This document shows positions 20,990 to 29,716 of a stretch of 35,630 nucleotides of DNA, one piece after another. Made by a program: the position numbers and the translations under genes. Under the pieces are notes generated by a model. It searched no databases and was not told the origin of the DNA. It saw only the letters and a program-made list of their open reading frames with translations. The DNA comes from Rhizophagus sp. LPA8_4_AMF (Eukaryota; Glomeromycota; Glomeromycetes; Glomerales; Glomeraceae): NCBI GenBank assembly GCA_021464525.1, contig JADRCO010000372.1, positions 1 to 35,630 of the forward strand. The letters run 5' to 3'. Numbering within the stretch: position 1 is the first letter of the stretch; each line of letters begins with the position of its first letter.

Positions 20990-21414
20990 AAATGTCCATA
21001 TCATCAAAAAATAAAGAATCTCTATAATTAAACCAACTAAATAATTTGAAGTCCACCTTATATGAGTTCTAACATCAAAATGCGGTGAATCACGTTCATA
21101 AGGTGGAGATAAGACCCATTTAATACGAATATGATGTCGACGCATTGTGGAGGTTCATCATCATGCTTTCGTTTAGATTGTCTACGCGAAGTATTTCGAT
21201 ATAGTTTGTGATAAAACTTCTTTTTGCGTCTAGTAATGTCCTAATGTTTTTTCTCAAGATTTGAACTAAGCTAATCTGCGTTTCCACATAACTTCATGTA
21301 AATCATTAATAAACGGTTGGATGAACTTTAAAAAGGCTAAAAAGACTTGCGAACGTAATTTTTACCTACTGTATATAATTGTAAAATAAAACCGATAATT
21401 CCGTGGGATCCTCT
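20990..21414 (-). pseudogene. LINE-type ORF2 C-terminal remnant
   Basis: Reading down from about 21340 the minus strand encodes FLKFIQPFINDLHEVMWKRR then LA-stop. FKS-stop-EKTLGH follows, then a second frame DITRRKKKFYHKLYRNTSRR, QSKRKHDDEPPQCVDIIFVL. The block 'F...I...IW(K)xRC...F..WE...I..K.K' is the typical C-terminus of fungal LINE ORF2 proteins after the zinc knuckle. Two or three stops and a frameshift are present. The strand is opposite to the fragment at 19739-20660. Recognition rests on the style of this C-terminal block and is weaker than for the RNase H or RT pieces. Confidence 0.5.
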
Positions 21415-21629
21415 CAAAAGTCGCAAATGTTTTTAAATAACAATGAGTAGTCAATCCTATTAGGTAGATCACTATTAAAAGAACTGTCACTGTCCCTTAA
21501 TAATATATCTAATAAAATTTGTCTGTGTTTCAATAATACGGCTCCAATTTCTAATATATCATCATGTGATATTAAACTTGAGGATTGGTATCTAAACTCA
21601 ATTCTTTTATTTTTATTTTTATAATACAG
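21414..21629. other. Segment open on both strands, identity unresolved
   Basis: Minus strand 21650..21414 is open for 78 codons (SSSLISHDDILEIGAVLLKH, RQILLDILLRDSDSSF, NRIDYSLLFKNICDF). The plus strand is also open from about 21464 (LLGRSLLKELSLSLNN, then CDIKLEDWYLNS), leading to a polypyrimidine tract and ATACAG acceptor at 21629. I cannot decide which strand was coding. The minus reading would fit the linker of the LINE remnant just downstream. Confidence 0.3.
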
Positions 21630-21954
21630 ACAAGAACAGGTATATAACATACTCAGTCATTACAGGTATTACAAATACAAGTTTAAACTAAACCCTGGTT
21701 ATATACGTCCAACCCCGCCAAATGTGAGTCTTCCTGCCTTTTATTTAACCTAGTAACTACAGTTACCCGCCCATAGAATACAGAAAGAAGCAAAGAATCC
21801 TGGAAGAATTTATCCCGATTATTACTATCCATCCCGTATTCATCTTACATTAAAAAATGCCGCCTGTAAATACTGTCATAGGCGGAATGGTGCATTTAAT
21901 AGAAAACTATGGTATTGTCCTAATGAAAGGTGTGTTATTCATGTATGGGAGATG
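21630..21954 (+). pseudogene. Orphan exons encoding a CxxC/CxxxxC zinc ribbon
   Basis: After a strong acceptor (TTTTTATAATACAG, 21629) the plus strand reads QEQVYNILSHYRYYKYKFKL and NPGYIRPTPPN up to 21723. A 39-bp segment with GTGAGT and CTACAG ends and two in-frame stops (21724-21762) separates it from a second in-phase block, 21763-21954: LPAHRIQKEAKNPGRIYPDY, YYPSRIHLTLKNAACKYCHR, RNGAFNRKLWYCPNERC then VIHVWEM, ending at a GTAAGT donor. CKYC...WYCPNERC is a four-Cys zinc ribbon. The strong compositional coherence and matching phases argue for real coding ancestry. No upstream or downstream exon on this strand was found, and the next kilobase belongs to a decayed minus-strand gene. The family is not recognised; 39 bp would be an unusually short intron. 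Confidence 0.5.
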
Positions 21955-23605
21955 GTAAGTATGATGCACACCCGTGTGCTTTCATCGTTGAAGATGTGTT
22001 GTCTTGGTTTTTTCTTCTTGATCTCAGTAGACGAATCAAGAGTAGCGCGGGCTTGTGAATTAAGTTCAAATTCGTATCTCGATTGTTGTTGTGAATATAT
22101 GTCATTTACGTGAATGTATTGATATTTGTTAGTAGGTGAGGTGACGTAGTTCGGGGAGGAAGTGATTTCAACGAACTTGATGTTGAAGGTGATGAATCCA
22201 AATTCATGTTGCCATTTGGCGGAGGTTTTGTTTCTGTTCCAACCTAGCTTGGTCTGTTAAGAGAGTATCCGATTGATGATTTTATTTATTATTATCTTTA
22301 ACTTTTTCAGCTTCTTGTACGCGTAATTTTTCATTTTTTTCTTCTATTCGCCTAAGACGATCTTCTTCACGAAGTTATTTTTTTTCTTTTTCTTTTGCTT
22401 CTCTTTTATCACGACGTGCTAAATATCGAGCTTTGGTTTCTTGTCCTTTTTCTAGTTTACGTTGAATTCCTTCAGGAGAATTTTTTCCTCTAATCTGCGC
22501 CGTTCACGTTCTTCATGATGTTCCGCTTTACGGAGCGCTGCTTTAAGAGCTAGGCGGCGACGGTTTTTCCGACGTTCCTTTGCTGTTTTTTGTTCTGGTG
22601 AAAGAGAAGGATGAAGGTAGCTGAAAAATTTGTAAGGTAATGTTGAATTTTTGATAATGATACGCTCGTCAGAATTGCGATGTGCAGGGGATGTAATTTT
22701 TTCCGGGAGAATAAGAGAAAATGTATTATCATTATCTTATTGTTTGTCAAGGTGGAAGCGAGATACTCGGTTCCATCTGTCGATTTGTGCCATTATTTCA
22801 AATTGGATATTTTTAGTTTCTTTAAAAAAAATGTATGCTTCATCTAAAAATTCAAATTTCTTTTCTTTTTTAGGGTTGAAGCGCTTGATTGTAACCGTGT
22901 AGTTTATGCCTAATGGTTTGTTACGCACCGAGTTTGGGCGGTCAACTTTCGAAAGTGTTTATTCATAATAATTTTGGTGTAGTGAATTTAGTATGTGTTT
23001 GGAATGATGGTAACATCCCAACGTGACCGTGGTAAAACGAATGCTGCCGCAACTATAATTATGATCACAGAGAACGTAAAGTCCTAAGTAGATGACGTAA
23101 TCTTCGTATGAAAATTGATATAATTATGTTGATGTTCGGTCTACGATCGTCGCACTTTTTAATTCTATCCGTAATTTTATCCAGTAATAGTTGTTTTAAA
23201 CGAGGAAAATATTTAGCCACTACGCTTTTCGGAAATTGGTGATTGAAAGAAAAGACATAGTTCAAACAATTACTAATGATGTATCTAATATTGGGTTTTT
23301 TCGAGCTGAAAAAATACTGTTTTTGGTGTATCGATCGTAAATTCTCATTGTTTGTGATCACCATAAAACGAGAATCGTACGAATCAAATGTATCTGGTTG
23401 TAAACGTAAAAGGTAATATCTGGAGATCTTGTTGTTGTACAGTGTGAATATTCCTCGAGTGTCACCTGTCTTGTGCCCGGCTGGACAGTTGAACGAAACT
23501 CGAAGGTAATGGGGAAAGCTTTCCTAGGTTTATAGTGTAAAAGGTCAACTTGTTTGTTGCGTGTGGGACGTTAGGAGTGTCTGTGGTTGAAGTGGTCAAG
23601 CTCAT
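21955..23605 (-). pseudogene. Decayed gene for a basic, coiled-coil protein, possibly transposon ORF1
   Basis: Starting at ATG 23605 (MSLTTSTTDTPNVPHATNKL), shifting frames give NCPAGHKTGDTRGIFTLYNN, KISRYYLLRLQPDTFDSYDS, then 23364..23065 KPNIRYIISNCLNYVFSFNH and KSVVAKYFPRLKQLLLDKIT. Next comes VDRPNSVRNKPLGINYTVTI, FLDEAYIFFKETKNIQFEIM, RWNRVSRFHLDKQ-stop. Beyond that TAA the same frame continues with SLILPEKITSPAHRNSDERI and HPSLSPEQKTAKERRKNRRR into a long Arg/Lys/Glu helix (to about 22290, one frameshift). A Ser/Pro-rich linker (about 22240-22130) and QQQSRYEFELNSQARATLDS to about 21955 follow. Placed just upstream of the LINE C-terminal remnant on the same strand, it could be that element's ORF1, but no domain is identified. 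Confidence 0.5.
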
Positions 23606-23786
23606 GTTGATAGAGGAAAAAATAAAATATTGTGAATAGGATAAAAAAAACTAGGGTAACTAGTCGAGCAACGAGTTGTTCCTATAATTTTATATTGTAT
23701 AATTTCGAACTAAAAACCATAAGACTCAACAATAAAATTTTATTATAAAATGCATGGTGTTTGCAGTGTGTTATACTGTAGTATAG

Positions 23787-24008
23787 TTAAGTATAACAAA
23801 GTGTAATAACGAAAACTCTTTTATATGATATTTGGTTGGAAGAGCTGTTATGAAGCATAGAACAGCCGAGAAAAAATTTGCACCAAAAATTAACGGAAAG
23901 AGTTTTTCTTTCTAAATCCAATTCTTCATGACCGCGTAATTCAATTAAAGGCATCACGTTTTCCAATTTTAGAAAAGATAATCGTACAGAATTAAGATAA
24001 TAATTCAT
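23787..24008 (-). CDS. Hypothetical 73-aa ORF
   Basis: ATG 24008 starts MNYYLNSVRLSFLKLENVMP, LIELRGHEELDLERKTLSVN, FWCKFFLGCSMLHN, with stop at 23787. The first 50 residues look genuinely coding (mixed hydrophobic and charged, few Asn runs), while the tail looks random. It lies between two decayed mobile-element blocks and is probably a fragment of one. No family is recognised. Confidence 0.28.
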   Translation of the reverse strand: MNYYLNSVRLSFLKLENVMPLIELRGHEELDLERKTLSVNFWCKFFLGCSMLHNSSSNQISYKRVFVITLCYT

Positions 24009-24019
24009 CAGATTATTTT

Positions 24020-26045
24020 AAAATAGGAGTAATTAATATTCAAGGCGGTATTCATAACAAACAATTAAATTTTATTCATTATTTCACTACACAATTATGA
24101 ATTACAGAAACAGGTTTACAACCACATACACACAAATTCATTGACTCCATCGATAAGAAAAACTGTACACAAGAATTGATCAAGTTAACTTCAAATTTAT
24201 CAAATAACACTCAATGTCTAGTCATGGGTGATTTTATTTGTAAACCTAGATTTAGCGAAATTTCATTCTTTGGGTACAGGTCCTGATATAACACATATCA
24301 AAAATAGAATTGATTATCAATTTTCAAACCAACCACATACTAACACAAATTATTCCATAAAACTTTTTTAATACTGATCACAAAACAGTTATTGATCGCT
24401 TCTTTTTCCAACCATTGCTACTAGCAAATTTAAAAAATATTACCCAAACAAAATATACACCAAATTATAACAAAATAGACGAAAATTTATGGAACGAATT
24501 CAAGAATAAATCGAAAACTTTATTTAAAAGGAATTTTAAATTTATCAACATAGGAGATCTTAATCACGCTTAAAACATTTTTCAACACACTTTAATAGGT
24601 TTAAGGAAAATATCATTTCAAAGAAAAAATTGTTCTAATAATCACCTTCATAATTATCCTCTCCACATTAGACAATTAAATAATCACGTAAATTTTTTAT
24701 ACCAAACAAAACAATTTTTTAATATTAGAAATACTATCATTCGATTCGAACTAAAGATAAATGATTCTGATACAATTATTTCCCAAATCCTCAGGGATAT
24801 TTGGGTAAAATATTGGGAGCATTGGACTTAATATCACAAGAAACCCATCAAAATAACTGAACACATTCAAATAGAATCTCAAATCTAATCGTACCCTCGT
24901 AACACAACTTTACCATACCTTGAAGGTTTATGTAATGAAACTCTTTCCTAATGAAAAATAGATCATTACATTAATGAAAGGAATAACAATTTGGTATCTA
25001 ATCAAACAAAGATGATCAATTCAATTTAACAAAGAAAGCCTAGAAGAATCATCCTGGATCGATCAATATATAAAGAAGATAATAAAGAAAGTCAAACGTA
25101 CGTTTCTTTTAATAACACGGATACCTATCAAAATTTGTCTGACATACCTTTAGAATGGCAAGATTCATATAATCCTAATACACAAAGAATTGGTGGAATA
25201 ATGTAACTAATGAATTTATGCTAAATGATTGAAAAATATTTCTCACTTCATTATCCCGAAAGAAAGAAGTTTGATATTCCTGATACCAAAACCATACGAT
25301 TGGAATTGCAAATTATCAAACACCAAACCTATAACATTCCTGTAGATATTATCAACAAATAATTTAATAAGATTCTTTCAAGGCACGAGATATTGTAACC
25401 TAGCAATAGGGCTGGGTTATGGGCCAATCAACTCTGGAACCTCTATTTGTAATTCAACATCTCATCGAACAAGCGTTTAAATAAGTAAACAAAAAATTCG
25501 GATTATTTTTACAAGATCTCTCGATAGAGTGATTCTTCGTTCAGCTATGTTACGTTTAAAAATTCCTTTGAAAATCACGAATTTTCTATGTAATTTATTC
25601 ACTAATAGGGTTAACCAAATTATTTTACAGTCTGGTCTTTCGGCTCCATATTCAGTTCTACAAGGCATCGATCAAGGGGAAGTGATATCGCCACTACTTT
25701 GGAATATTTACTATGATCCCTTATTTCACAAAATCAATTCTTTGCCTAATTCACATCATTTACCAACCGCATCAAAATATTGTTCATCCAGAAAATGATA
25801 CACAGATTACATATGAACCTTTCCTAGTGGAATATTTAGACGACACCACTTGCTTCGCTAGCTCTTTACTTCTAGTTTACGAAAATTGTCCATAGCTAAT
25901 TCTTTTTATAGTTTCACAAAAATCTAAGTGAACTTAGACAAATACAAAATTTTAACAAATAAAAAAGCATTGTCACCCACCATTCAACTTTTGTTAATGG
26001 GACATTCACTACAGCTGCTATTACATCAAACAGACATGGACGCCG
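24020..26045 (+). pseudogene. LINE-type retrotransposon: endonuclease and reverse transcriptase remnant
   Basis: Pieces in order of a non-LTR ORF2. An endonuclease-like start INIQGGIHNKQLNFIHYFTT (about 24040). QCLVMGDF (about 24221). RIDYQFSNQPHT (about 24306). TDHKTVI (about 24373), the 'SDH' strand with S changed to T. A linker: FQRKNCSNNHLHNYPLHIRQ. LIPKPYDWNCKLSNTKPI (about 25280-25340), the usual 'xxIPKPxxW...xxTRPIxLL' RT opening. LDRVILRSAMLRLKIPLKIT (25520-25580). LQGIDQGEVISPLLWNIYYD (about 25660-25720), RT motif B. YLDDTTCFAS (about 25833), RT motif C with the catalytic DD retained. Motifs B and C lie in different frames, and many stops occur upstream. It is dead but near full-length through RT, and it runs tail-to-tail into a second LINE fragment on the other strand. 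Confidence 0.85.
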
Positions 26046-26930
26046 TTTATGATGATATTTACGGTAGTTCTTCTTTCTCTTCATCGTAATATTATGCGCC
26101 AGTTCCCATTTCATCATGACGTCGACGTGTTTTAACCATTGACAAAGCGTGTAACTTCTAATTTATTAGTATATTGGTGAATAATTCCACAAAGATTTGC
26201 GGAATGAAATTGTGAATGATCAGGTAGGCGGGGTGAGACGCGTTTTGGATCGGAGTGAATAGGGGACAATTATTAATGACTTGTTCCAAAAAATGTATCA
26301 TTTTGTTTTCATGTGCGTGGGGGTGATTAAGGTACGGAGTTGAGGAATCGAATATTTGAAAATTTGAGAAATTTCGATTGTAGAACATATACCTAATGAA
26401 GTATTATTGGTGTCGTCGTGTAGACGACAGATAGGGCATTTAACGGACAGTTCCACAGAGGAATATGGACTTGGACTAATGCATTTCAGTTTAAAAGAAT
26501 CTGTTTTAGATTTGGTAGTACTACAGACATCAGCAGTTTCGTTGTGATGACACCAAGCTTGAGTAAGGGTCCAACTAATGCTGTCTATATCATGGTTAGA
26601 AAACATGTCTTGTAAGCGTTGATTATGTAAGAAACCATCGAATGTGATGGTGTCGCCGATTTGACTGGTAAATTTTCTAATGTTGCGATCTATAGTGCCC
26701 AAAGAATCCCATAAAGGTAGGTGTCATAAGGGCAACTGGAATATATTTTGGGTTAATGAGAACAATAGGAACATTAAGGCCTTTTTTAGCTTTCTCGTCA
26801 GCTAGATTATTATAAATGTCGTTAGAGTGGGCCTTCACTTTATGGAAGAAGAGAGACAAGTTGTTTGAAAATGACCATTCATTTTTTGGTCTGTGATAAT
26901 GATTAGGAACAATTTTTGGCATGTTGTATT
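25914..26930 (-). pseudogene. LINE-type retrotransposon: RNase H and C-terminal remnant
   Basis: From 26922 the minus strand reads WSFSNNLSLFFHKVKAHSND, IYNNLADEKAKKGL: the 'KVxAHSxDxxNNxAD' end of an RNase H domain. A frame change near 26700 leads to GTIDRNIRKFTSQIGDTITF and TQAWCHHNETADVC, then VELSVKCPICRLHDDT with a CxxC element. Another shift near 26390 leads to MIHFLEQVINNCPLFTPIQN, and finally MMKWELAHNITMKRKKNYRK at 26117, the Trp/Glu, Lys-rich end of such ORF2 proteins. The fragment starts abruptly at about 26930 inside sequence that abuts a transposase lacking its N-terminus, so the LINE probably inserted there. It lies opposite the RT-bearing fragment; their 3' ends meet near 25914-26045. 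Confidence 0.8.
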
Positions 26931-26944
26931 TGAAGGAAGCATAT

Positions 26945-27624
26945 AATCACTTTACATTAATAATTTTTAAGCTAGAGAAAGCCGCAAAGGAAAGAAGTGA
27001 GATTTTACGCGGACATTATATTATGAATATTGGAATGCATTTTCAACCTGAGCAGCTGATTTTTATTGATGAGTGCTAAAGATGAACACTCCTTTTGTCG
27101 TAAATATGGTTATTCACTGCGAAATCAAGCAGCTATTAAAAGTGTAGTATTTCTTAGAGGTACACGATATACCATACTTCCAGCATTAGAGGGCAGCTGC
27201 AATAAGGAAAGATTTCGTAATTTTATTCTTTCCAAAGTAGTAAGTTCTTCATTTATATTATAATTTGGAAAATTTAATTTGAAATCTTATCAATTAATTA
27301 ATTATAATTATTTATTAGTTTCCAAATATGAATGCATTTCCACAAAATAATAGTGTTCTAATAATGGATAATGTACAAATTCATCATGATGAATATTTAG
27401 TTAACTTGGTGGAATCAGTTGGATATAAAATTATTTATCTTCCACCATACTCCCCAGATCTGAAACCCATTGAAACTGCCTTTTCATCAATCAAAAGTTG
27501 GTTAAAAAGACATAGAAGCTATGTAGAAGAATGTTCTGGTCCCTATTTTGCTCTAACAATTGCTTGTGCACAAATTACACCTAATATGGCTCGTTCATAT
27601 TTTCAGAAGTCATTGTATCTCTGA
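26945..27624 (+). pseudogene. Tc1/mariner-type DDE transposase, N-terminally truncated
   Basis: 26969-27064 reads KLEKAAKERSEILRGHYIMN, IGMHFQPEQLIFIDE, giving the first catalytic Asp. A 2-nt loss there shifts into 27066..: AKDEHSFCRKYGYSLRNQAA, IKSVVFLRGTRYTILPALEG, FRNFILSKV. A GTAAGT...TATTAG intron (27240-27318, 79 bp) joins in phase to FPNMNAFPQNNSVLIMDNVQ, IHHDEYLVNLVESVGYKIIY and LPPYSPDLKPIETAFSSIKS, ending at TAA... near 27624 after SYFQKSLYL. The second Asp (LIMDN) and the Glu (KPIE) are separated by 34 residues, the DD34E spacing of Tc1/mariner enzymes. The helix-turn-helix N-terminus is missing, cut off at the LINE fragment ending near 26930. Terminal inverted repeats were not found. 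Confidence 0.88.
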
Positions 27625-27763
27625 TGCAATATTTTAAAATATAGTTGAATTAACCTTAAAATTAAAGTATTTTGTCAAAAAATTTCGCAAAAAAAAGTGA
27701 ATTGTATATACGAACTATCTATACTTTTCAACTTCTCTCATAATTTTAGATTTAATACCAAGT

Positions 27764-29110
27764 TTAACTCCTAACCCAATCATTGAGATTAAAAATATCT
27801 AAAACATCCATTTCCTCCTGCAAAAACTTAGTTTTCACTTCAACAAAATTACATTCATTATAATTTTCTTGTAAATTTTCAAAAAATTCATAAATTGATG
27901 GAGAGAAATCGAAATATTAGTTTGTTGCGGTAAACTTGTTTGTGGTGGCGGAAAATTATTATATGGTTGATTGAACATACCAGTATAAAGTAAGAAAACC
28001 CCCGTTGGTGGGTAAAATTGATTTGATACTTGTGTTGCACCTGGTATATTTTGTTGTATATTTTGTGAATTATTATTGTTGTTGCATTTCTTTGCATTTT
28101 TAGCAGCGCTAAATAAAGGTAACGTTGGAGGATCATCTAAAGTAGCAGTATTATGTAGCTATATAAATTTTTATTAAAAATTTTAGCAAAATTATTATAA
28201 ATATATTACATACATTTGATAATTAGATAAATAACTTACAATACATCTAGACCAAGTTGACAAATGATTAGTTGTTAAAGAAATATGTCGTGTTAGATCT
28301 ACATTCTACATAGCAGCTTCTGTTATGTTCTTTTCTTTACAGTACCATTTGGAGTTCAGTTCCATAATATTAAATCATCGGAATCTCTATAATTATATTG
28401 ATTAAAAATAACTAAATAATAAATTTAATAATGAATAAATAAATAAATTGCAATAATTTATTTACCTCATTCCAGTTTTCTTTGATTTTCTTTTCATTGT
28501 TATCAAGATAACTAATACCTTTTTTTGTGAAACAATACGCTCATTTTCTTTTAAAAATATTTCCCAATCTTTATTTTAGTTAACTGAGTTCTTATCCTAC
28601 TTCTTTTTCGTGTTTATAAGCAACATTATAATCTCCTCTAAATACTATCTGGTCTTCAAATTGCTCTTGAATCAGCTTGTCCAAATTTCTTTTAAATCGC
28701 ACCTCCAATCTGCTGCTTTAATTATTAATTTAAAAGTTATCTCAATAAATTTTATTTCATCTGTTGAATTTATATCTTCTTCGTCAGTAGTAATTGTTGG
28801 AGTTGATGCACTTGAATTTATTTGAGCATCCTGTTTACCTTATCTCCAAAATTTTGCGTGACATTTGGTACATGTAGAATAGTTAAACTTCTTAGAAAAG
28901 TTTGTATCACACCCATAATAATTATTACTGAATTTTAATTCATCTATTTGTGATGGATTAAAGAATTTTTTGTTCAAATTAGGTTCATATGTTTGAGCAT
29001 AGAACTTTCTTTTTTCCCTCTTTTATTTAATGGAGCCTTTTCTTTTTTACATTTGTAAGTTTGATAATTGCAATCTGCACCACAATGTAAACAATTCTGA
29101 CGTAACAAAA
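27764..29110 (-). pseudogene. Decayed multi-exon gene with Cys-rich zinc-binding N-terminus
   Basis: Read 5' to 3' on the minus strand: RLLLRQNCLHCGADCNYQTY then KCKKEKAPLNKRGKK; FYAQTYEPNLNKKFFNPSQI, DELKFSNNYYGCDTNFSKKF, NYSTCTKCHAKFWR-stop. Acidic TPTITTDEEDINSTDEIKFI and AADWRCDLKEIW follow, then DWEIFLKENERIVSQKK and ISYLDNNEKKIKENWNE with a GTAAAT donor. KWYCKEKNITEAAM-stop and NVDLTRHISLTTNHLSTWSR CI at GTAAGT (28242) join in phase after TATATAG (about 28157) to LHNTATLDDPPTLPLFSAAK, a Gln/Asn/Pro-rich segment (VSNQFYPPTGVFLLYTGMFN, QPYNNFPPPQTSLPQQ), a frameshift and finally SIYEFFENLQENYNECNFVE, VKTKFLQEEMDVLDIFNLND with TAA at 27766-27764. CxxC...C and CTKCHAKFW are likely zinc sites. 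Family unknown to me; probably a repeated or transposon-linked gene. Confidence 0.6.
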
Positions 29111-29121
29111 GCCTATGATAT

Positions 29122-29322
29122 ATGCCCTTGTGTCTGGAGGTTCAGTTAACATTGTATGAAAATTACGCGTTTCATGAAAAAGTGTTACGATCGGCAATTC
29201 ACCATCAATTTATACCAAATATTTTGTGTAACTTTACGCCATGTAATAAAAATGAAGTTGAATTCTTGATAAAAACTAACCATAATTATTACGTTCTTGA
29301 ATTTTATGACACAAAAAATTGA
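29122..29322 (+). CDS. Hypothetical 66-aa ORF ending in a tandem repeat
   Basis: ATG 29122 reads MPLCLEVQLTLYENYAFHEK, VLRSAIHHQFIPNILCNFTP, CNKNEVEFLIKTNHNYYVLE, FYDTKN-stop. The body looks coding, but the last residues already belong to the first unit of the 170-bp repeat, so the original C-terminus has probably been displaced. It sits upstream of the frame at 29712-30488 on the same strand and could be its N-terminal part. No homology is recognised. Confidence 0.3.
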   Translation: MPLCLEVQLTLYENYAFHEKVLRSAIHHQFIPNILCNFTPCNKNEVEFLIKTNHNYYVLEFYDTKN

Positions 29323-29716
29323 TACGAAAAGATTAAAAATTCACATATAGTGTGATTCACTTTATTTTTATATATAAATAATTATAATAAGTAATATTAA
29401 CAGAGAAAAAATCTAAATTTTATATAAAACATACTGAAATTTTGTATGATACACATTTAAGCCTTGAATTTGATGATTCACAAAAAACATTTGACACGAA
29501 AATATCAAAAATTCATATAAAAATGTGATTCACTTTATTTTTATATATAAATAACTATAATAAGTAATATCAACGTAGAAAAAGACCGAATTTATATATG
29601 AAACATATACTAAAATTTTGCGTGATACACTTTTAAGTCTTGAATTTGATGATTCACAAAAAAAAATTGACATGAAAATATTAAAAATTCATGTAAAAAT
29701 GTGATTCACTTTTGCA
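29296..29716 (+). repeat. Tandem repeat, about 2.4 copies of a ~170-bp unit
   Basis: CTTGAATTT(G/T)ATGA starts units at 29296, 29463 and 29639 (periods 167 and 176 bp). Each unit continues ACAAAAAA...TTGA(T/C)A(C/T)GAAAA and ATTCA...GTGATTCACTTT; the two full units add TTTTATATATAAATAA(T/C)TATAATAAGTAATAT. The third copy breaks off after ATGTGATTCACTTTTG. Units differ by substitutions and small indels. No consistent protein is encoded. The repeat separates two coding-like segments on the same strand. Confidence 0.9.

Noticed and set aside
20838-21145. Hydrophobic minus-strand frames resembling a membrane protein
   Set aside because: Antisense of A-rich, Lys-coding-like sequence; the hydrophobicity comes from T-rich codons and no start or family is supported.
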